Shown here piece by piece: positions 1 to 10,017 of a DNA stretch of 64,000 bases. Numbering within the stretch: position 1 is the first letter of the stretch; every line of letters begins with the position of its first letter. The stretch is from Arsenophonus sp052401645 (GTDB lineage Bacteria; Pseudomonadota; Gammaproteobacteria; Enterobacterales; Enterobacteriaceae). The notes beneath the pieces were generated by a model. That model was not told the DNA's origin. It ran no database searches and saw nothing but the letters and a program-made list of their open reading frames with translations. The stretch spans positions 1 through 64,000 of the forward strand of contig CP198939.1 of assembly GCA_052401645.1 (NCBI GenBank), in the 5' to 3' direction. The translations under genes were made by a program, and so were the position numbers.

Positions 1-17
1 TTTAGAGGGAGTTCCTC

Positions 18-1400
18 GTGTCATTTTCACTTTGGCAAAAATGTCTTACACGATTACAAGATGAATTACCTGCCACAGAATTCAGTATGTGGATACGTCC
101 ACTACAAGCAGAATTTAGTGCTAATACATTAGCACTATATGCTCCCAATCGGTTTGTATTAGCTTGGGTAAAAGATAAATATATAAATAATATTAATAAA
201 TTATTAAGTAATTTTTGTGGTTCTAATATTCCTATATTAAAATTTGAAGTTGGTAATAAACCGCAAATAACACAAGATAGTATTTCAGTGTATAAGACTA
301 TAAATAAAACATTTTTTACACCAATAAATTCAACAACAAATACTAATTTAGATAATATACATATTCAAGATAATATTACTTATCGATCAAATGTAAACCA
401 TAAGCATACATTTAGTAACTTTATTGAAGGTAAATCAAACCAGCTTGCTCGTGCTGCTGCCAGTCAAGTAGCAGATAATCCTGGTGGAGCCTACAATCCT
501 CTTTTTCTTTATGGTGGAACGGGATTGGGTAAAACTCATTTATTACATGCAGTAGGTAATAATATAGTTACATATAAAGCAAGTGCAAAAATCGTTTATA
601 TGCATTCTGAACGCTTTGTACAAGATATGGTCAAATCTTTACAAAATAATGCGATTGAAGATTTTAAACGTCACTATCGCTCTGTAGATGTATTATTAAT
701 TGATGATATTCAGTTTTTTGCTAATAAAGAACGTTCACAAGAAGAATTCTTTCATACGTTTAATGCCTTATTAGAAGGTAATCAGCAAATTATTATAACT
801 TCAGATCGTTATCCAAAAGAAATTATTGGAGTTGAAGATAGACTAAAATCTCGTTTTAGTTGGGGGTTAACTGTTGGAATTGAACCACCTGAATTAGAAA
901 CACGTGTTGCTATTTTAATGAAAAAAGCTGATGAAAATAAAATGCAATTATCAGATGAAGTTGCTTTCTTCATTGCAAAGCGATTGCGATCAAACGTTAG
1001 AGAGTTGGAAGGAGCATTAAATAGAGTTATTGCTAATGCTAATTTTATAGGTTGTATAATTACTATTGATTTTGTTCGCGAAGTATTACGTGATTTATTA
1101 ATATTAGAAGAAAAATTTTTCACTATTGATAATATTCAAAAAACAGTTGCTGAATATTATAAAATTAAACTCGCTGACTTATTATCAAAACGACGATCTC
1201 GTTCTGTAGCTCGCCCTAGACAAATGGCAATGGCGTTAATAAAAGAATTAACAAACCATAGTTTACCAGAAATTGGTGATGCTTTTGGTGGACGAGATCA
1301 TACAACTGTACTTCATGCTTGTCGAAAAATTGAAAAATTAAAGAAAGAAACTCATAATATTAAAGAAGATTTTTCTAATTTAATTAGAATATTATCATAA
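18..1400 (+). CDS. dnaA: Chromosomal replication initiator protein DnaA
   Basis: DnaA binds 9-bp DnaA boxes at oriC, opens the origin in its ATP form and helps load DnaB. The 460-residue protein has all four domains: an N-terminal domain opening MSFSLWQKCL, a variable Asn/Thr-rich linker (about residues 85-130), an AAA+ domain with Walker A GGTGLGKT (166-173) and Walker B LLIDD (226-230), and the C-terminal DNA-binding signature GGRDHTTVLHACRKI starting at 424. The start is GTG at 18, as in E. coli, with a purine-rich Shine-Dalgarno stretch (agaggga) before it; an ATG would cut the conserved N-terminus. dnaN follows after 7 bases, so the two are probably one operon. The promoter lies outside the window. 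Several very reduced insect symbionts have lost dnaA, so an intact copy fits the candidate oriC near 23.7 kb. Confidence 0.98.
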   Translation: MSFSLWQKCLTRLQDELPATEFSMWIRPLQAEFSANTLALYAPNRFVLAWVKDKYINNINKLLSNFCGSNIPILKFEVGNKPQITQDSISVYKTINKTFFTPINSTTNTNLDNIHIQDNITYRSNVNHKHTFSNFIEGKSNQLARAAASQVADNPGGAYNPLFLYGGTGLGKTHLLHAVGNNIVTYKASAKIVYMHSERFVQDMVKSLQNNAIEDFKRHYRSVDVLLIDDIQFFANKERSQEEFFHTFNALLEGNQQIIITSDRYPKEIIGVEDRLKSRFSWGLTVGIEPPELETRVAILMKKADENKMQLSDEVAFFIAKRLRSNVRELEGALNRVIANANFIGCIITIDFVREVLRDLLILEEKFFTIDNIQKTVAEYYKIKLADLLSKRRSRSVARPRQMAMALIKELTNHSLPEIGDAFGGRDHTTVLHACRKIEKLKKETHNIKEDFSNLIRILS

Positions 1401-1407
1401 TAACATC

Positions 1408-2508
1408 ATGAAATTTATTATTAATCGTGAACAATTACTTAAGCCACTACAACAAGTTAGCAATCTACTTAGTGGAAGAAATCTATTACCAATTTTAGGG
1501 AATATATTGCTTCAAGTTATTGAAAAAAAACTTTTTTTAACAGGTACTAATCTAGAAGTAAAAATAGTAGCAGAAATAAAATTGATAGAACTTAGTAAAA
1601 ATGGTTCAGTTACTGTACCAGCTCGTAAATTTTTTAATATCTGTCGTGGATTACCAGATAATTCAAAAATTAATGTCATGTTTGAAGGAAATCGTTTAAT
1701 CATTCAATCTGAATGTAGCCGGTTTTCACTTTCAACTCTTCCTGCTTCTGATTTTCCAAACCTAGATAATTGGCAAAGTGAAGTTGAATTTGAAATTCCT
1801 AAATTTATGTTAAAATATCTTATTGAATCAACTCAATTTTCAATGGCAAATCAAGATGTACGTTATTATCTTAACGGTATGTTATTTGAAACTAAAGATG
1901 ACGAATTACGTACTGTCACTACTGATGGTCATCGATTATCAGTTTGTTCACTTAATATTGATAAGAAATTACCAACACATTCAGTAATCATTCCTCGTAA
2001 AGGAATAAGTGAATTTATGCGACTATTGGATAATCGTGATGAATTACTTAAACTAAAAATTGGTAATAATAATATTCAAGTTCACCTTAATAATCTTATT
2101 TTTACAACAAAATTAATTGATGGTCATTTTCCAGATTACAAACGTTTTCTTCAAAAGAATCAAGATAAAAAATTAATGGCTGATTCTGATAAATTAAAGA
2201 AAGCATTTTTAAGAGCATCAATTTTATCAAATGAAAAATTTTGTAGTGTCCGTCTCTATATTAGAGAAAATCATCTTAAAATTACATCGAATAATTCTGA
2301 ACAAGAAGAATCAGAAGAAATTATTGATGTTAATTATAAAAACTCTGTAATCGAAATTAGTTTTAATGTTAATTATATTCTTGATGTATTAAATACATTA
2401 AAATGTAAAAAAGTTATTTTCCTATTGACTGATTCAAATTCAAGTATGCAAATAAAAGGAATAGATAATAACACAGCAACTTATATTATTATGCCAGTAC
2501 GTCTATAA
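1408..2508 (+). CDS. dnaN: DNA polymerase III beta sliding clamp
   Basis: The beta clamp is a ring-shaped homodimer that tethers DNA polymerase III and other DNA enzymes to the template. The protein has 366 residues, exactly the E. coli length, and is colinear with it from MKFIINREQLLKPLQQVSNL to the C-terminal MPVRL, which belongs to the conserved binding-pocket end of the family. Three clamp folds fill the length. It lies 7 bases after dnaA and is probably co-transcribed with it. The middle and C-terminal parts carry many Lys/Asn/Ile replacements, as expected under strong A+T pressure. A perfect A/T hairpin overlaps its stop codon. recF, normally next, survives only as a relic. Confidence 0.97.
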   Translation: MKFIINREQLLKPLQQVSNLLSGRNLLPILGNILLQVIEKKLFLTGTNLEVKIVAEIKLIELSKNGSVTVPARKFFNICRGLPDNSKINVMFEGNRLIIQSECSRFSLSTLPASDFPNLDNWQSEVEFEIPKFMLKYLIESTQFSMANQDVRYYLNGMLFETKDDELRTVTTDGHRLSVCSLNIDKKLPTHSVIIPRKGISEFMRLLDNRDELLKLKIGNNNIQVHLNNLIFTTKLIDGHFPDYKRFLQKNQDKKLMADSDKLKKAFLRASILSNEKFCSVRLYIRENHLKITSNNSEQEESEEIIDVNYKNSVIEISFNVNYILDVLNTLKCKKVIFLLTDSNSSMQIKGIDNNTATYIIMPVRL

Positions 2509-2530
2509 TATAAAATATTATAGTATTTTT
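2503..2530 (+). terminator. A/T-only hairpin overlapping the dnaN stop codon
   Basis: Perfect 9-bp inverted repeat (2503-2511 with 2515-2523, loop AAA) that contains the dnaN stop codon and runs into a T-rich stretch (2524-2530). It resembles a weak intrinsic terminator without G+C. Stems this long arise often by chance at this base composition, so only the placement supports a function. Confidence 0.3.
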
Positions 2531-3261
2531 CTAGTTTATTTATCTATAATTTTTATTATATAAAATACGTATATATTATTAATAATTAGTTATTTTTTTA
2601 TTAAAACTAAATAAATTTAAAAATAATTATTTCATTTACTAATTACATTAATAATAGATAATATTCAATATTTTAAAAAAAATTAATAATATCTTAAAAT
2701 AATATTAACTTTATTACAAATAAGATATTTAAACATCGTTATTAAATTTATTTATAGGCATTTATAAAAATGTTTTTATTTAAATAAATATTAGATTGCA
2801 ATAACAATAATTGAATAATTTTACTAAATTATTAGTAAATAAAATCAATAATATATAAAATATTTTATTTTTATATAAAAATAATTATCTATAATACACA
2901 TGGTTTTATGATTATAAACTAATCAAATCGAAAAAACTTATTAAATTTAATAATAAACTATTTATATTGCATTTATTTTAAATATCATCAAAATATCTAT
3001 AAATAAATAATAACTAAATTTTAATTTATAGTATATTTTAAAATAAAAAAAATAAAATATTAAACTATTTATTTTTAAAAAATACCTCGATTATCTTTGT
3101 AATAAAAATTTGAATTTAATTATATATTAACTTATATCAAATTATATTCATATAAAATTAATTTATAAATTTCATATAAAAGTTATATCATTATCAACAA
3201 TCTTCTAAACAATTTATAAATGCTTTTAAGCATTTATTTTTTATTATTAAGATTGATACTA
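2531..3261. other. Decayed spacer where recF should be
   Basis: About 730 bases of A+T-rich DNA with stops in all frames. By position this is the body of recF, but apart from the C-terminal end (separate entry) I could not align it. A DnaA-box-like TTATCAACA lies at 3191-3199, probably by chance. Confidence 0.5.
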
Positions 3262-3339
3262 TTAGAAAATCGAAGATATGTTAGATATAAAATAAATATC
3301 AAGATATTTTATCTAAAAAATGGCAAAATAGAAGTTTAA
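3262..3339 (+). pseudogene. recF: recF relic, C-terminal end only
   Basis: One open frame here ends NIKIFYLKNGKIEV-stop. It aligns without gaps to the RecF C-terminus as I recall it from E. coli (NSKMFTVEKGKITD-stop), with N, K, F, G, K and I identical. The stop is 30 bases before the gyrB ATG, close to the recF-gyrB spacing in E. coli, and recF belongs between dnaN and gyrB. Upstream the frame is soon broken. RecF loads RecA with RecOR at gaps, so this repair route has probably lost this component. The match is short and leans on synteny. Confidence 0.5.
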
Positions 3340-3369
3340 AGATAAAATAAAAAATAGCGAGAGACGTTA

Positions 3370-5784
3370 ATGTTAAATACATATAATTCTTCAAATATCA
3401 AAGTATTAAAAGGGCTAGATGCGGTACGTAAACGTCCAGGGATGTATATTGGTGATACTGATGATGGTACAGGCCTTCATCACATGGTATTTGAAATTGT
3501 CGACAATGCTATAGATGAAGCTTTAGCAGGGTATTGCAGCAATATTATTGTAACTATACATATGGATAACTCTGTCTCTGTTCTAGATAATGGTCGCGGT
3601 ATTCCAAGCGATCTTCATGAAGAAGAGGGTATTTCCGCTGCAGAAGTTATCATGACATTTCTTCATGCTGGAGGTAAATTCGATGATAATTCTTATAAAG
3701 TTTCTGGAGGATTACATGGTGTTGGTATTTCTGTTGTTAATGCTTTATCAGAAAAATTAGAGTTAGTTATTTGGCGTGATGGTAAGATTTACAAGCAAAC
3801 ATATCAATTAGGTATTCCACAAGCACCTTTAACTATTTTTGGAGAAACTGATCAAATTGGAACTTATATTCGCTTCTGGCCTAATTTTAAAATATTTAAA
3901 ACAGTCACTAAATTTGAATATTCTGTTTTGGCAAAACGTCTGCGTGAACTTTCTTTTCTTAATTCTGGCATATCTATTTATTTAAAAGATAAACGTAATA
4001 ATAAAAAAAATCATTTTCATTATAAAGGTGGGATTAAAGCTTTTGTAGAATATTTGAGTTTGAATAAAAATCCTATTCATCCTAGTGTTTTTTATTTTTC
4101 TGCTGAAAAAGAAGGTATTAATGTAGAAATATCTATGCAATGGAATGATAGTTTTCAAGAAAATATTCATTGTTTTACAAATAATATCCCACAACGGGAT
4201 GGTGGAAGCCATCTTGTTGGTTTTCGTGCAGCAATAACACGTACATTGAATAGTTATATAGATAGAGAATGTTATCAAAAAAAAACAAAAGTTAGCGCTA
4301 CAGGTGATGATACTCGCGAAGGATTAATCGCTGTTGTTTCAATTAAAATTCTTGATCCAAAATTCTCTTCACAAACAAAAGATAAACTAGTTTCTTCAGA
4401 AGTAAAAACTGTTGTCGAAACGTTAATGAATGAAAAACTTATAGAATTTTTATTAAAGAATCCAAATGACGCTAAAATTGTTGTTGGCAAAATCATTGAC
4501 GCTGCTCGTGCTCGTGAGGCTGCACGTAAAGCTCGTGAAATAAGTCGTAAAAAAGGTCTACTTGATTTAGTGGGATTACCTGGTAAATTAGCTGATTGTC
4601 AAGAACGCAATCCTGCTCTATCAGAACTTTATTTAGTTGAAGGCGATTCTGCTGGTGGCTCTGCCAAACAAGGACGTAACAGAAAAAATCAAGCAATCTT
4701 GCCATTAAAAGGTAAAATTCTTAACGTTGAAAAAGCTTGTTTTGATAAAATGCTTTCTTCTAAGGAAGTTGCTACTTTGATAACTGTTTTAGGTTGCGGT
4801 ATTGGGCGAGATGAATACAATCCAAATAAATTACGTTATCATAATATTATTATCATGACTGATGCTGATGTTGATGGTTCTCATATTCGAACATTATTAT
4901 TAACTTTTTTCTATCGTCAAATGCCAGAAATTATCGAACGAGGACATATATATATTGCTCAACCACCTTTATATAAAATGAAAAAAGGTAAACAAGAGCA
5001 ATATATTAAAGATGAGGAAACTATGGATAAATACCTAATTTCAATTGCATCAGAAAATGCAGTGCTATATACAAATTCTTATGCTGTTGGATTAAAAGGT
5101 GAACCATTAAAGAAATTGATTATTGATTATCATACATCAAAAAAAATGATTAAAGATTTAGAAGATATCTATCCGATCGCTTTATTAAATAATCTTATTT
5201 ATCAACCTATATTAATAGAAGATGATTTAAAAAATAAATCAAAAGTAGAAAATTGGATCAAGATTTTAGTTAAACGATTAATAGATAGTGAAAAACATGG
5301 TAGTACTTATAATTATAATATTAATCAAAATTATGAATATCAATTTTTTGAACCAGTTTTATGTATTAGAACTCATGGAGTTGATGCTTATTATAATTTA
5401 GATTTAAATTTTATTCGAAGCATTGAATACAAACGTATTATTAAAATAAAACAATTAATAGGAGATTTAATTGAAGATGGCGCCTATGTAGAAAGAGGAG
5501 ATCGTCGACAGACAGTTTCTTCTTTTGAAGATGCTTTAAATTGGTTATCAAAAGAATCACGCCGTGGTTTAATAATACAGCGATATAAAGGATTGGGTGA
5601 GATGAATCCAGAGCAATTATGGGAAACGACTATGAATCCAGATACTCGTTGTATGATGCGAGTTACAATTAAAGATGCAATTGCAACTAACCAACTTTTT
5701 ATTACATTAATGGGTGATGAAGTTGAACCACGTAGAATATTTATTGAAGAAAACGCATTAAAAGCAAGAAATATAGATATTTAA
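3370..5784 (+). CDS. gyrB: DNA gyrase subunit B
   Basis: GyrB is the ATPase subunit of DNA gyrase (GyrA2GyrB2), which introduces negative supercoils. The protein has 804 residues, identical in length to E. coli GyrB. The GHKL ATPase domain shows EIVDNAIDEA, DNGRGIP and GGLHGVG; the transducer follows; the Toprim domain shows EGDSAGGSAKQGRNR near residue 424 and MTDADVDGSH near 496; the C-terminal tail contains QRYKGLGEMNPEQLWETTM. The large insertion typical of gammaproteobacterial GyrB (about 560-730) is kept, although it is the most diverged part. The ATG at 3370 follows a gcgagag stretch. The recF relic just upstream suggests it was once transcribed with dnaA-dnaN; it may now need its own promoter in the A+T-rich gap. 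Confidence 0.98.
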   Translation: MLNTYNSSNIKVLKGLDAVRKRPGMYIGDTDDGTGLHHMVFEIVDNAIDEALAGYCSNIIVTIHMDNSVSVLDNGRGIPSDLHEEEGISAAEVIMTFLHAGGKFDDNSYKVSGGLHGVGISVVNALSEKLELVIWRDGKIYKQTYQLGIPQAPLTIFGETDQIGTYIRFWPNFKIFKTVTKFEYSVLAKRLRELSFLNSGISIYLKDKRNNKKNHFHYKGGIKAFVEYLSLNKNPIHPSVFYFSAEKEGINVEISMQWNDSFQENIHCFTNNIPQRDGGSHLVGFRAAITRTLNSYIDRECYQKKTKVSATGDDTREGLIAVVSIKILDPKFSSQTKDKLVSSEVKTVVETLMNEKLIEFLLKNPNDAKIVVGKIIDAARAREAARKAREISRKKGLLDLVGLPGKLADCQERNPALSELYLVEGDSAGGSAKQGRNRKNQAILPLKGKILNVEKACFDKMLSSKEVATLITVLGCGIGRDEYNPNKLRYHNIIIMTDADVDGSHIRTLLLTFFYRQMPEIIERGHIYIAQPPLYKMKKGKQEQYIKDEETMDKYLISIASENAVLYTNSYAVGLKGEPLKKLIIDYHTSKKMIKDLEDIYPIALLNNLIYQPILIEDDLKNKSKVENWIKILVKRLIDSEKHGSTYNYNINQNYEYQFFEPVLCIRTHGVDAYYNLDLNFIRSIEYKRIIKIKQLIGDLIEDGAYVERGDRRQTVSSFEDALNWLSKESRRGLIIQRYKGLGEMNPEQLWETTMNPDTRCMMRVTIKDAIATNQLFITLMGDEVEPRRIFIEENALKARNIDI

Positions 5785-5795
5785 TTTTAAGTAAT

Positions 5796-5818
5796 AATTT
5801 TTATATAAAAATTTTTTT
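5796..5818 (+). terminator. A/T palindrome with T-tract after gyrB
   Basis: An 18-base perfect palindrome (5796-5813) begins 11 bases after the gyrB stop and runs into seven consecutive T. It could be a weak intrinsic terminator, but the stem has no G or C. Confidence 0.3.
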
Positions 5819-7172
5819 ATTCATAGATTTTCTCTGGAATAATTCTAATTATTATTTCTAATACAGAATTACCTTATTTAATATAGATTAAATACAGAAA
5901 TAAATTATTAATTAACTATTTCTATTAAAAGTGTATTATAATCTCGTTAATTAATTATGTTATAATATTAAAAGTATGAAATTATTAAAAATAAACTATT
6001 GGAACTATATAAGTTATTTAATATTTACTTTGAAATAAGTAATAATTTTTTATATTTTAATTATTAAAACTTTTATTTTTTATTATTTTACTATTAATAT
6101 AAGTAAAAAATTAAAAAATAAGTTATTAAAAAGATTTAATTACGAATAAAGAAATTATTTATTTTAAAATTTAATGAATATATTTCCAATTTTATTAATT
6201 TCTTGAATTGATAATTAATAATAATATTCAGTTTTATTTTATATAGTAAAAAGTTAAATATCAAAAGAGATATATAAATGAATTTAATTAAAAATATCAA
6301 AAAAATAAAAGATATTAATTTTATATAAGTATTAATGCGCGTATTATTAATAATAAAAAATTTAATTATTTAAAATTAAGAATATTAAATTTTAATTAAA
6401 AAATTTTTTATCTATATCAAATATAAATATATTTTAAAATATTAAATTAAACAATAAAATTTAATAAATTATTAAAAAGTTTATTATAAAATAAAACATT
6501 ACTCAAATTATAAAATAGAAATTATCTTATATATTAACTAATAATAAATAATACTTATTTATCTTATGAAAATATATAAATATTTTATAGATATATGAAA
6601 ATATATAATTTTATAATTAAAAAAAACTACTATTATTTAAAATTAATTTAATTAGAAGTTTAATAATTAATAATTTTTTTAATAAAAAATAAAATGTATA
6701 TTTAATAATATTCATGATTAAAATATGACTAAATTTAGTCTTATTGTTTATCACTATTACTATGGAATATAATATTAAGTCATTTTTTAAACTAATGAAA
6801 AAATAATACTAATATTATCTTTAAAGTAAAAATCTTTTTATCAAAATTATTAATAATAAATAAGTATTATTATTATCTATTAATTTATCTGCTTTATAAA
6901 AACAAACTAAAAAAATAATCAAAATTACTAAAAATTATTTAGTCTCCACTCAAGTTATAAATAACTATAGATTTTATCTATAAAGAAAATCTATAATTCT
7001 CCAATTTATTTATTATCAATCTTTATTAATTTTATAAAATTAATACCTAAATATTATTTATCTTTTATCTGAATAAATTAAGTGAGTTAAAGAATTATCT
7101 TAGATTACTTTTATAAAGTATTAAAATAAACTTAATATGAGTGATATTTAATATCTTAAATTTAATTTTTAA
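5819..7172. other. Gene-free A+T-rich spacer between gyrB and asd
   Basis: About 1.35 kb with no open frame of note and no recognisable relic. A 15-base direct repeat (6565-6579 and 6594-6608) is the only local structure I saw. gyrB and asd converge on it, so no promoter is expected. Confidence 0.6.
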
Positions 7173-8288
7173 TTAAATAAATTTATTTAATATTTTTAAC
7201 ATACGACGTAAAGATTCAGATGCTCCCCATAATAACTGATCACCAACTGTAAAAGCAGATAAATATTTCTGTCCTATATTTAATTTACGTAAACGACCGA
7301 TAGGAATATTTAATGTTCCCGTAACTGCAGCAGGAGTTAATTCTTGGATAGTTAATTCACGTTCATTAGGAACAATACGAACCCAATCATTATGTGCAGC
7401 TAGAATTTGTTCAATATCTTTAATAGAAATATTTTTTTTTAATTTAATAGTAAATGCTTGACTATGACAACGCAATGCAGCGATTCGAACACATAAACCA
7501 TCAACAATGATAGTATGAAAACCTGTATTTAAGATTTTGTTAGTTTCTGCTTGACATTTCCATTCTTCGCTACTTTGACCATTTAGCAATTGTTTATCTA
7601 TCCATGGAATTAAACTACCTGCTAATGGTACACCAAAAACTTCTGTAACCATCTTCCCGCTACGCATGAAAATGGTTGCTTTTTTTTCAATTGATAAAAT
7701 AGATTCTGCAGGATTTTGTATTTTATCAGTAACTTGCGAATATAATTCACCCATTTGAAGTAATAATTCACGTATATTAAGTGCACCTGCACCAGAAGCT
7801 GCTTGGTAGGTTGCAACCGAAATCCATTCAATCAAGTTTTCAGTAAATAATCCAGCTAAAGCCATTAACATTAAATTAACTGTACAATTTCCACCAACAA
7901 AAGTTTTAATTCCTTCATTTAAAGCTTGATTAATATGTTGATCATTGATTGGATCAAGGATAATTATGCTATTCTCATCCATTCGTAATGTAGGAGCTGA
8001 ATCTATCCAATAACCTAACCAACCAGTATCACGTAGTTTATGATAAATTTTATTTGTATATTCACTACCATGACAAGTGATTATTATATTTAATTCTTTT
8101 AGTTTATCAATATTAAAAGCGTCTTGAAGCATTTGTTGATGTTGACCGTATTTTGGTGCAGGTTTACCATATTGAGAAGTAGTAAAAAAAATAGGATTGA
8201 TATTATCAAATCCACCCTCTTCTAACATGCGTTGTAATAGAACTGAACCAACCATTCCTCGCCAGCCAATAAATCCAACATTTTTCAT
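7173..8288 (-). CDS. asd: Aspartate-semialdehyde dehydrogenase
   Basis: Asd reduces beta-aspartyl phosphate to aspartate semialdehyde with NADPH, the branch point to diaminopimelate/lysine, threonine and methionine. The 371-residue protein (E. coli 367) starts MKNVGFIGWRGMVGSVLLQRM, whose glycine-rich stretch binds NADP. The catalytic cysteine lies in GGNCTVNLML (about 132-141), and the substrate region GALRCHSQAFTIKLK is recognisable as IAALRCHSQAFTIKLK. Together with dapB it suggests that the diaminopimelate branch for peptidoglycan is at least partly kept. The start is the conserved ATG at 8288. It stands alone: digH lies 200 bases upstream, with a 17-bp hairpin between them, so asd is probably transcribed separately. 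Confidence 0.97.
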   Translation of the reverse strand: MKNVGFIGWRGMVGSVLLQRMLEEGGFDNINPIFFTTSQYGKPAPKYGQHQQMLQDAFNIDKLKELNIIITCHGSEYTNKIYHKLRDTGWLGYWIDSAPTLRMDENSIIILDPINDQHINQALNEGIKTFVGGNCTVNLMLMALAGLFTENLIEWISVATYQAASGAGALNIRELLLQMGELYSQVTDKIQNPAESILSIEKKATIFMRSGKMVTEVFGVPLAGSLIPWIDKQLLNGQSSEEWKCQAETNKILNTGFHTIIVDGLCVRIAALRCHSQAFTIKLKKNISIKDIEQILAAHNDWVRIVPNERELTIQELTPAAVTGTLNIPIGRLRKLNIGQKYLSAFTVGDQLLWGASESLRRMLKILNKFI

Positions 8289-8389
8289 TTTTATTATGTT
8301 TGATCTCTAAAATTTTGTTGATAAACAATTTTATTAAAAAATTATAATAATAATTTAAAACTTAAATCATTTTTAAATTTTTTAATACT

Positions 8390-8434
8390 AATTTCTATTA
8401 ATGAAAAAAATTTCATATTTCATTAATAGAAATT
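8390..8434. repeat. 17-bp perfect hairpin between digH and asd
   Basis: Arms 8390-8406 and 8418-8434 are perfect inverted repeats around an 11-base loop. On the minus strand it lies about 55 bases after the digH stop and about 100 bases before asd, as a terminator or processing signal would. No clear T-tract follows on either strand. Seventeen matched pairs are well beyond what base composition alone usually gives. Confidence 0.55.
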
Positions 8435-8489
8435 TAAATATTAATAATTTTCTATTTAATTAGATTAATAAATAATCTTATTAATTAAA

Positions 8490-9764
8490 TTAATTCCATC
8501 TAGATTTTATGTATTTTACTACTTGTTCAGTTTTTTTTAAATGAAGAATAGCTTCTCTAAAAAAAATTGTTCCTTTAATTTCGGGTAATGAATCATTAAA
8601 ATCAAGTTGTTTTTTAATTTCATAAATACCATCGTTAAGAACCCAATCTGGTTCAATATAAGATTGAATTCCAACTTTATATAACGCAACTCCAATATAT
8701 AATTTAGTATTAGTAGATTTAACCTGATTAGCCCACCATTTTACAATTACATCATATCTCATTTTTTTTCTAGAAAAAGACCAATAAATCTGTGGTATAA
8801 TATAATCTAATAAACCTTCTTTTATCCATAATCTGGTATCAGCATATGCCATATCATAAGTAGGATAACCAGCATTGGTATCAGAACCTCGGAAGTCATC
8901 AGAAATATTACGCCAAACACCTCCAGGACTAATACCAAATTCAACATTTGATTTTAATGAATGAACTATTGAAGAAACTTCTTGAATTAATAAAAAAGTA
9001 TTATTTCTTCTCCAACTCGCTTTATCTAAAAATTTATTACCATATTTTTGAAATGTTTTATTATCATTAAGTTTTGAAGAAGCTGTTTCATAATAAAAAT
9101 AATCATCGAACTGAATTCCATCAATATCATAATTTTTAATTAATTCAACAATAATACTAATTATCCAATTACGAACTTCTGGCGTTCCTGGATCAAGAAC
9201 AAAACGATTATGAGCAGTTTGTATCCAATCTCTATGTAAAACATAGACACTAACAGGCTTTGAATAAAGTGTATTTTGAAGTGATAGAATGGTTTCTTGT
9301 TTCGTGTCCATTGAAACTCGATATGGATTTAACCAAGCGTGTATTTTTAAATTTCTTTTATGAGCCTCATCAATAATAAAAGCCAAAGGATCATAACCTG
9401 AATCTTTACCAGTTATACCAGTAAGTACATTAGACCAAGGTAAAATATTAGAACGATATAATGCTGTGCCATCTGATTTTACTTGAAAAAAAATAGTATT
9501 AATTCCTAATTTTAGCAAATTATTTAGTTTATCTGTTAACTCTTTTTTTTGTATTTTTATTCTAAGTTTGTCTGAATTAAAATTAATTGATGAAAGTGAT
9601 GGCCAATCAAGATTAAATGAAGTAGCTATCCATACGCCACGTATTGGTATATCTTGTTTAATTGTATTTTTTTGTTGATTAATTGTTTTTTTATTATTAC
9701 AACTAATTACGAATAATAAAAAAAATAATAAAATTATAAAAGAGTTTATCCATTTTAATAACAT
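8490..9764 (-). CDS. digH: Lipoprotein glycosyl hydrolase DigH (YddW-like)
   Basis: The 424-residue protein matches the glycosyl hydrolase-like GHL10 (DUF187) family; E. coli DigH/YddW, a divisome-associated lipoprotein that cleaves denuded peptidoglycan glycan strands, is the closest member I recall (439 residues). A lipoprotein signal peptide is visible: two charged/polar N-terminal residues, a hydrophobic run (about 8-20) and the lipobox VISC with Cys22. The domain opens with IRGVWIATSFNLDWPS and shows family motifs FQVKSDGTALYRS, HAWLNPYR and IDGIQFDDYFYY. Its processing would need LspA, encoded at 43.4 kb. It probably acts at the outer membrane during septum cleavage. Neighbours asd and glmS also serve the envelope, but the gaps do not suggest an operon. 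The exact substrate here is inferred. Confidence 0.85.
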   Translation of the reverse strand: MLLKWINSFIILLFFLLFVISCNNKKTINQQKNTIKQDIPIRGVWIATSFNLDWPSLSSINFNSDKLRIKIQKKELTDKLNNLLKLGINTIFFQVKSDGTALYRSNILPWSNVLTGITGKDSGYDPLAFIIDEAHKRNLKIHAWLNPYRVSMDTKQETILSLQNTLYSKPVSVYVLHRDWIQTAHNRFVLDPGTPEVRNWIISIIVELIKNYDIDGIQFDDYFYYETASSKLNDNKTFQKYGNKFLDKASWRRNNTFLLIQEVSSIVHSLKSNVEFGISPGGVWRNISDDFRGSDTNAGYPTYDMAYADTRLWIKEGLLDYIIPQIYWSFSRKKMRYDVIVKWWANQVKSTNTKLYIGVALYKVGIQSYIEPDWVLNDGIYEIKKQLDFNDSLPEIKGTIFFREAILHLKKTEQVVKYIKSRWN

Positions 9765-10017
9765 CTTAATTCCTTTATTTTTTAACGTTTAGATATAAAT
9801 TAATTTAGTATGTTATTTAATAAAAATATTATGTTAATGAATTCATTAAATATAAATATAATTAATTTAAAAATAATAAAATAATATAAGTAAAAAATTT
9901 TATATAACAAAGTTAATTTTGAATTTTTTATTTTAATTAAAAATAAAAAATAAAATATAATTTATACTAAATACTAATTTATTTAATGATATTAAAAATA
10001 TTTTTATAAAATACAAT

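Noticed and set aside
809..1123. Antisense frame of 104 codons inside dnaA
   Set aside because: Mirror of a conserved coding frame, with no initiation signal and no family resemblance.
3191..3199. TTATCAACA between dnaN and gyrB as a second origin element
   Set aside because: A single near-box. Similar 9-mers also occur at 32553, 56273 and 57223, so isolated copies are expected by chance.
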